Source: CAVUWL01 sp963700105
GTDB lineage: Bacteria; Actinomycetota; Thermoleophilia; Solirubrobacterales; 70-9
Assembly: GCA_963700105.1 (NCBI GenBank)
Contig: CAVOWL010000001.1
Location: 248,001 to 312,000 of the forward strand
Direction: 5' to 3'
DNA length: 64,000 nt
Each line of letters opens with the position of its first letter. The stretch's first letter is position 1. This document shows positions 62,806-64,000 of the stretch, in pieces. The position numbers and the translations under genes were made by a program. Below the pieces are notes generated by a model. That model had not been told where the DNA came from, ran no database searches, and saw only the letters and a program-made list of their open reading frames with translations.

Positions 62806-64000
62806 TTGTGGGCTCCGCGGTGGTGGTGGCGCTTTGTCCCATGGTGGTGCTTGCGGTGGCGCTTGACGCAGGTGCCGTACTTTTTGACGAACCCCTTTTC
62901 GCAGAGTTTTCCGGCCGTTGGCAATTTGCTCGGGGCCCCGGCGACGCTGCCGACTTCAACTTGCCCCGGCGGAGTGCTCCCAGCTCCGTGGCACTCATCT
63001 GAGGCCTGGCACTGCACGCGGGGTAGTTCATAGGGAAAACCGCCGCCTTCGCGGGCGTCATAGATCTTCATCGTGTCGCCGTTTTTGTCCTGCGGGGCGA
63101 GGGAATCTCGGGTGAAGAAGTAGACATCTTTGCCGCTTGAGCTGGCGCTGAGGAGGCCCGAGTCAAACGGGCTTGTCCCCGCTGAGATCAGAGCAAGGCA
63201 ATCGCCCGTTGCCTTGTCATAGGCGATGCTTTGGCTGCTGCAGTTGCCGGTCCCCGGTTCGGCCCACTCATAGACATCCTGCTTGTTGTCGGTATCGGCG
63301 GAGACCAGCTGATCGGCGGAGTTGAAGAAGACGCGCCCGTCTTCAGCGAGGCTAAGGCCATTCGAAGCGAGGCTCGAGCTCCCCGCCGAGGGAGCGCCGG
63401 TGGTGGTGCAGGAGATGCAGGCCAGCTTTCCGGTTGCCGCGGCATAGCGGTAAAGGACGGCGTGCCCGGCGGTTTCTTCTTCGCCGCCGCCGAGGGCCAG
63501 AGTCGAGGGGAAGGCGGCGAATTCACCGGAGGGGGTGGTCTGGAAGTCGGCGGTATTTCGGGCCTCGGGCGAGCTGACCGAGTCGATGACAAGCGGGCTA
63601 TCGGTTTGAGGGTCATGGGGGATGACCGCCCGCCCGAAGACGGCAACTGTGCCCGCCCCTGGATTGGAGACGTAGAGGCTTCCGTCGTCTGCCGCGAGGC
63701 CGACAGACTTGGAGATATACCCACTTCCAAACGGGGATCCAACTGGGATGCCGGAGGAATCAAACTCAGACACTTGGTTGCCTTCATCGACGTAGACGTG
63801 GTCATCCGAGGGATCCACGGCAACCCCGTGGGAAGCATGGGCGTCAAGTGTCTTGACAAATGCTCCGGCGGAATACAGGCTCGTTTGGCCTTCTTCGACA
63901 ACATAAACATTTTCACTCGAGTCGACAGCAACGTCGGTAGGGAATGCGTTGGTTGCAACGTTCGAGAGCTCAGTACCCGATGAGCTGTAAATGGCGATTC
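62802..64000 (-). CDS. Secreted NHL/beta-propeller protein (partial)
   Basis: The gene enters from the right edge, so its N-terminus is missing; about 398 codons are seen. The visible part has NHL/YVTN-like beta-propeller blades (TDVAVDSSENVYVVEEG; GVAVDPSDDHVYVDEG; GLAADDGSLYVSNPG), then a second propeller-like domain. It ends in a Lys/His-rich tail after a two-Cys motif (LCEKGFVKKYGTCVKR, then HHH repeats). Likely extracellular or wall-bound; coupled to the 905-aa protein gene (GTGA). Confidence 0.85.
   Translation of the reverse strand, partial: IAIYSSSGTELSNVATNAFPTDVAVDSSENVYVVEEGQTSLYSAGAFVKTLDAHASHGVAVDPSDDHVYVDEGNQVSEFDSSGIPVGSPFGSGYISKSVGLAADDGSLYVSNPGAGTVAVFGRAVIPHDPQTDSPLVIDSVSSPEARNTADFQTTPSGEFAAFPSTLALGGGEEETAGHAVLYRYAAATGKLACISCTTTGAPSAGSSSLASNGLSLAEDGRVFFNSADQLVSADTDNKQDVYEWAEPGTGNCSSQSIAYDKATGDCLALISAGTSPFDSGLLSASSSGKDVYFFTRDSLAPQDKNGDTMKIYDAREGGGFPYELPRVQCQASDECHGAGSTPPGQVEVGSVAGAPSKLPTAGKLCEKGFVKKYGTCVKRHRKHHHGTKRHHHRGAHK

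Overview
The window is GC-rich chromosomal DNA, almost certainly from a high-GC actinobacterium. The cell-shape/cell-wall block (mreB-mreC-mreD-mrdA-rodA followed by an RNase E/G and rplU), the clpX-valS-folC order, and the many secreted Ala/Pro/Gly-rich proteins without known domains look most like the class Thermoleophilia (Solirubrobacterales). That placement is an inference from style and gene order; no marker search was possible.

Layout. (1) 1-14.8 kb is one long minus-strand housekeeping series, read in transcription order: clpX, valS, folC, a 39-aa membrane peptide, a zinc-ribbon membrane protein, ndk, maf, mreB, mreC, mreD, mrdA, rodA, rng, rplU. Many junctions overlap by 1-4 bases, so translation is probably coupled. 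(2) 14.9-19.5 kb holds tig and clpP, separated from clpX by three unrelated genes (acetyltransferase, secreted protein, GrpB-like). (3) 19.7-27.1 kb: a GH15 glycosidase; an encapsulin nanocompartment operon (ferritin-like cargo, shell, a third membrane gene); a divergent SigB/F-type sigma factor; a STAS anti-anti-sigma factor; an OmpR/histidine kinase pair. (4) 27.1-33.6 kb is rich in membrane redox genes: a DoxX-Rieske fusion, a four-helix putative heme protein, a compact b6-like cytochrome operon with a 59-aa subunit, and a ferric-reductase-like protein. (5) 33.7-45.7 kb: polysaccharide deacetylase, lgt with an odd C-terminal tail, Usp, glyoxalase, an ArsR-SRPBCC fusion with a clear operator, lon, HxlR regulator, transketolase, SprT-like protein. 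(6) 45.9-50 kb: tRNA-His, a DrrAB-type ABC exporter, a glutamine amidotransferase, and a pentad-repeat protein coupled to a secreted protein. (7) 50-60 kb is sparse: tRNA-Arg, lepB, two acetyltransferases, TetR, small zinc-binding and membrane proteins, and several gene-poor stretches. (8) 60-64 kb: two very large secreted proteins, the second running off the window.

How the genes work together. The first block supplies elongasome proteins, lipid II flippase/transpeptidase activity and protein quality control (Tig, ClpXP, Lon). The encapsulin operon should store or oxidise iron in a protein shell. The 27-33 kb genes could form a quinol-oxidising membrane electron-transfer module whose Rieske component is fused to a DoxX domain; this is a hypothesis. 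No CRISPR array, complete insertion sequence or prophage was seen.
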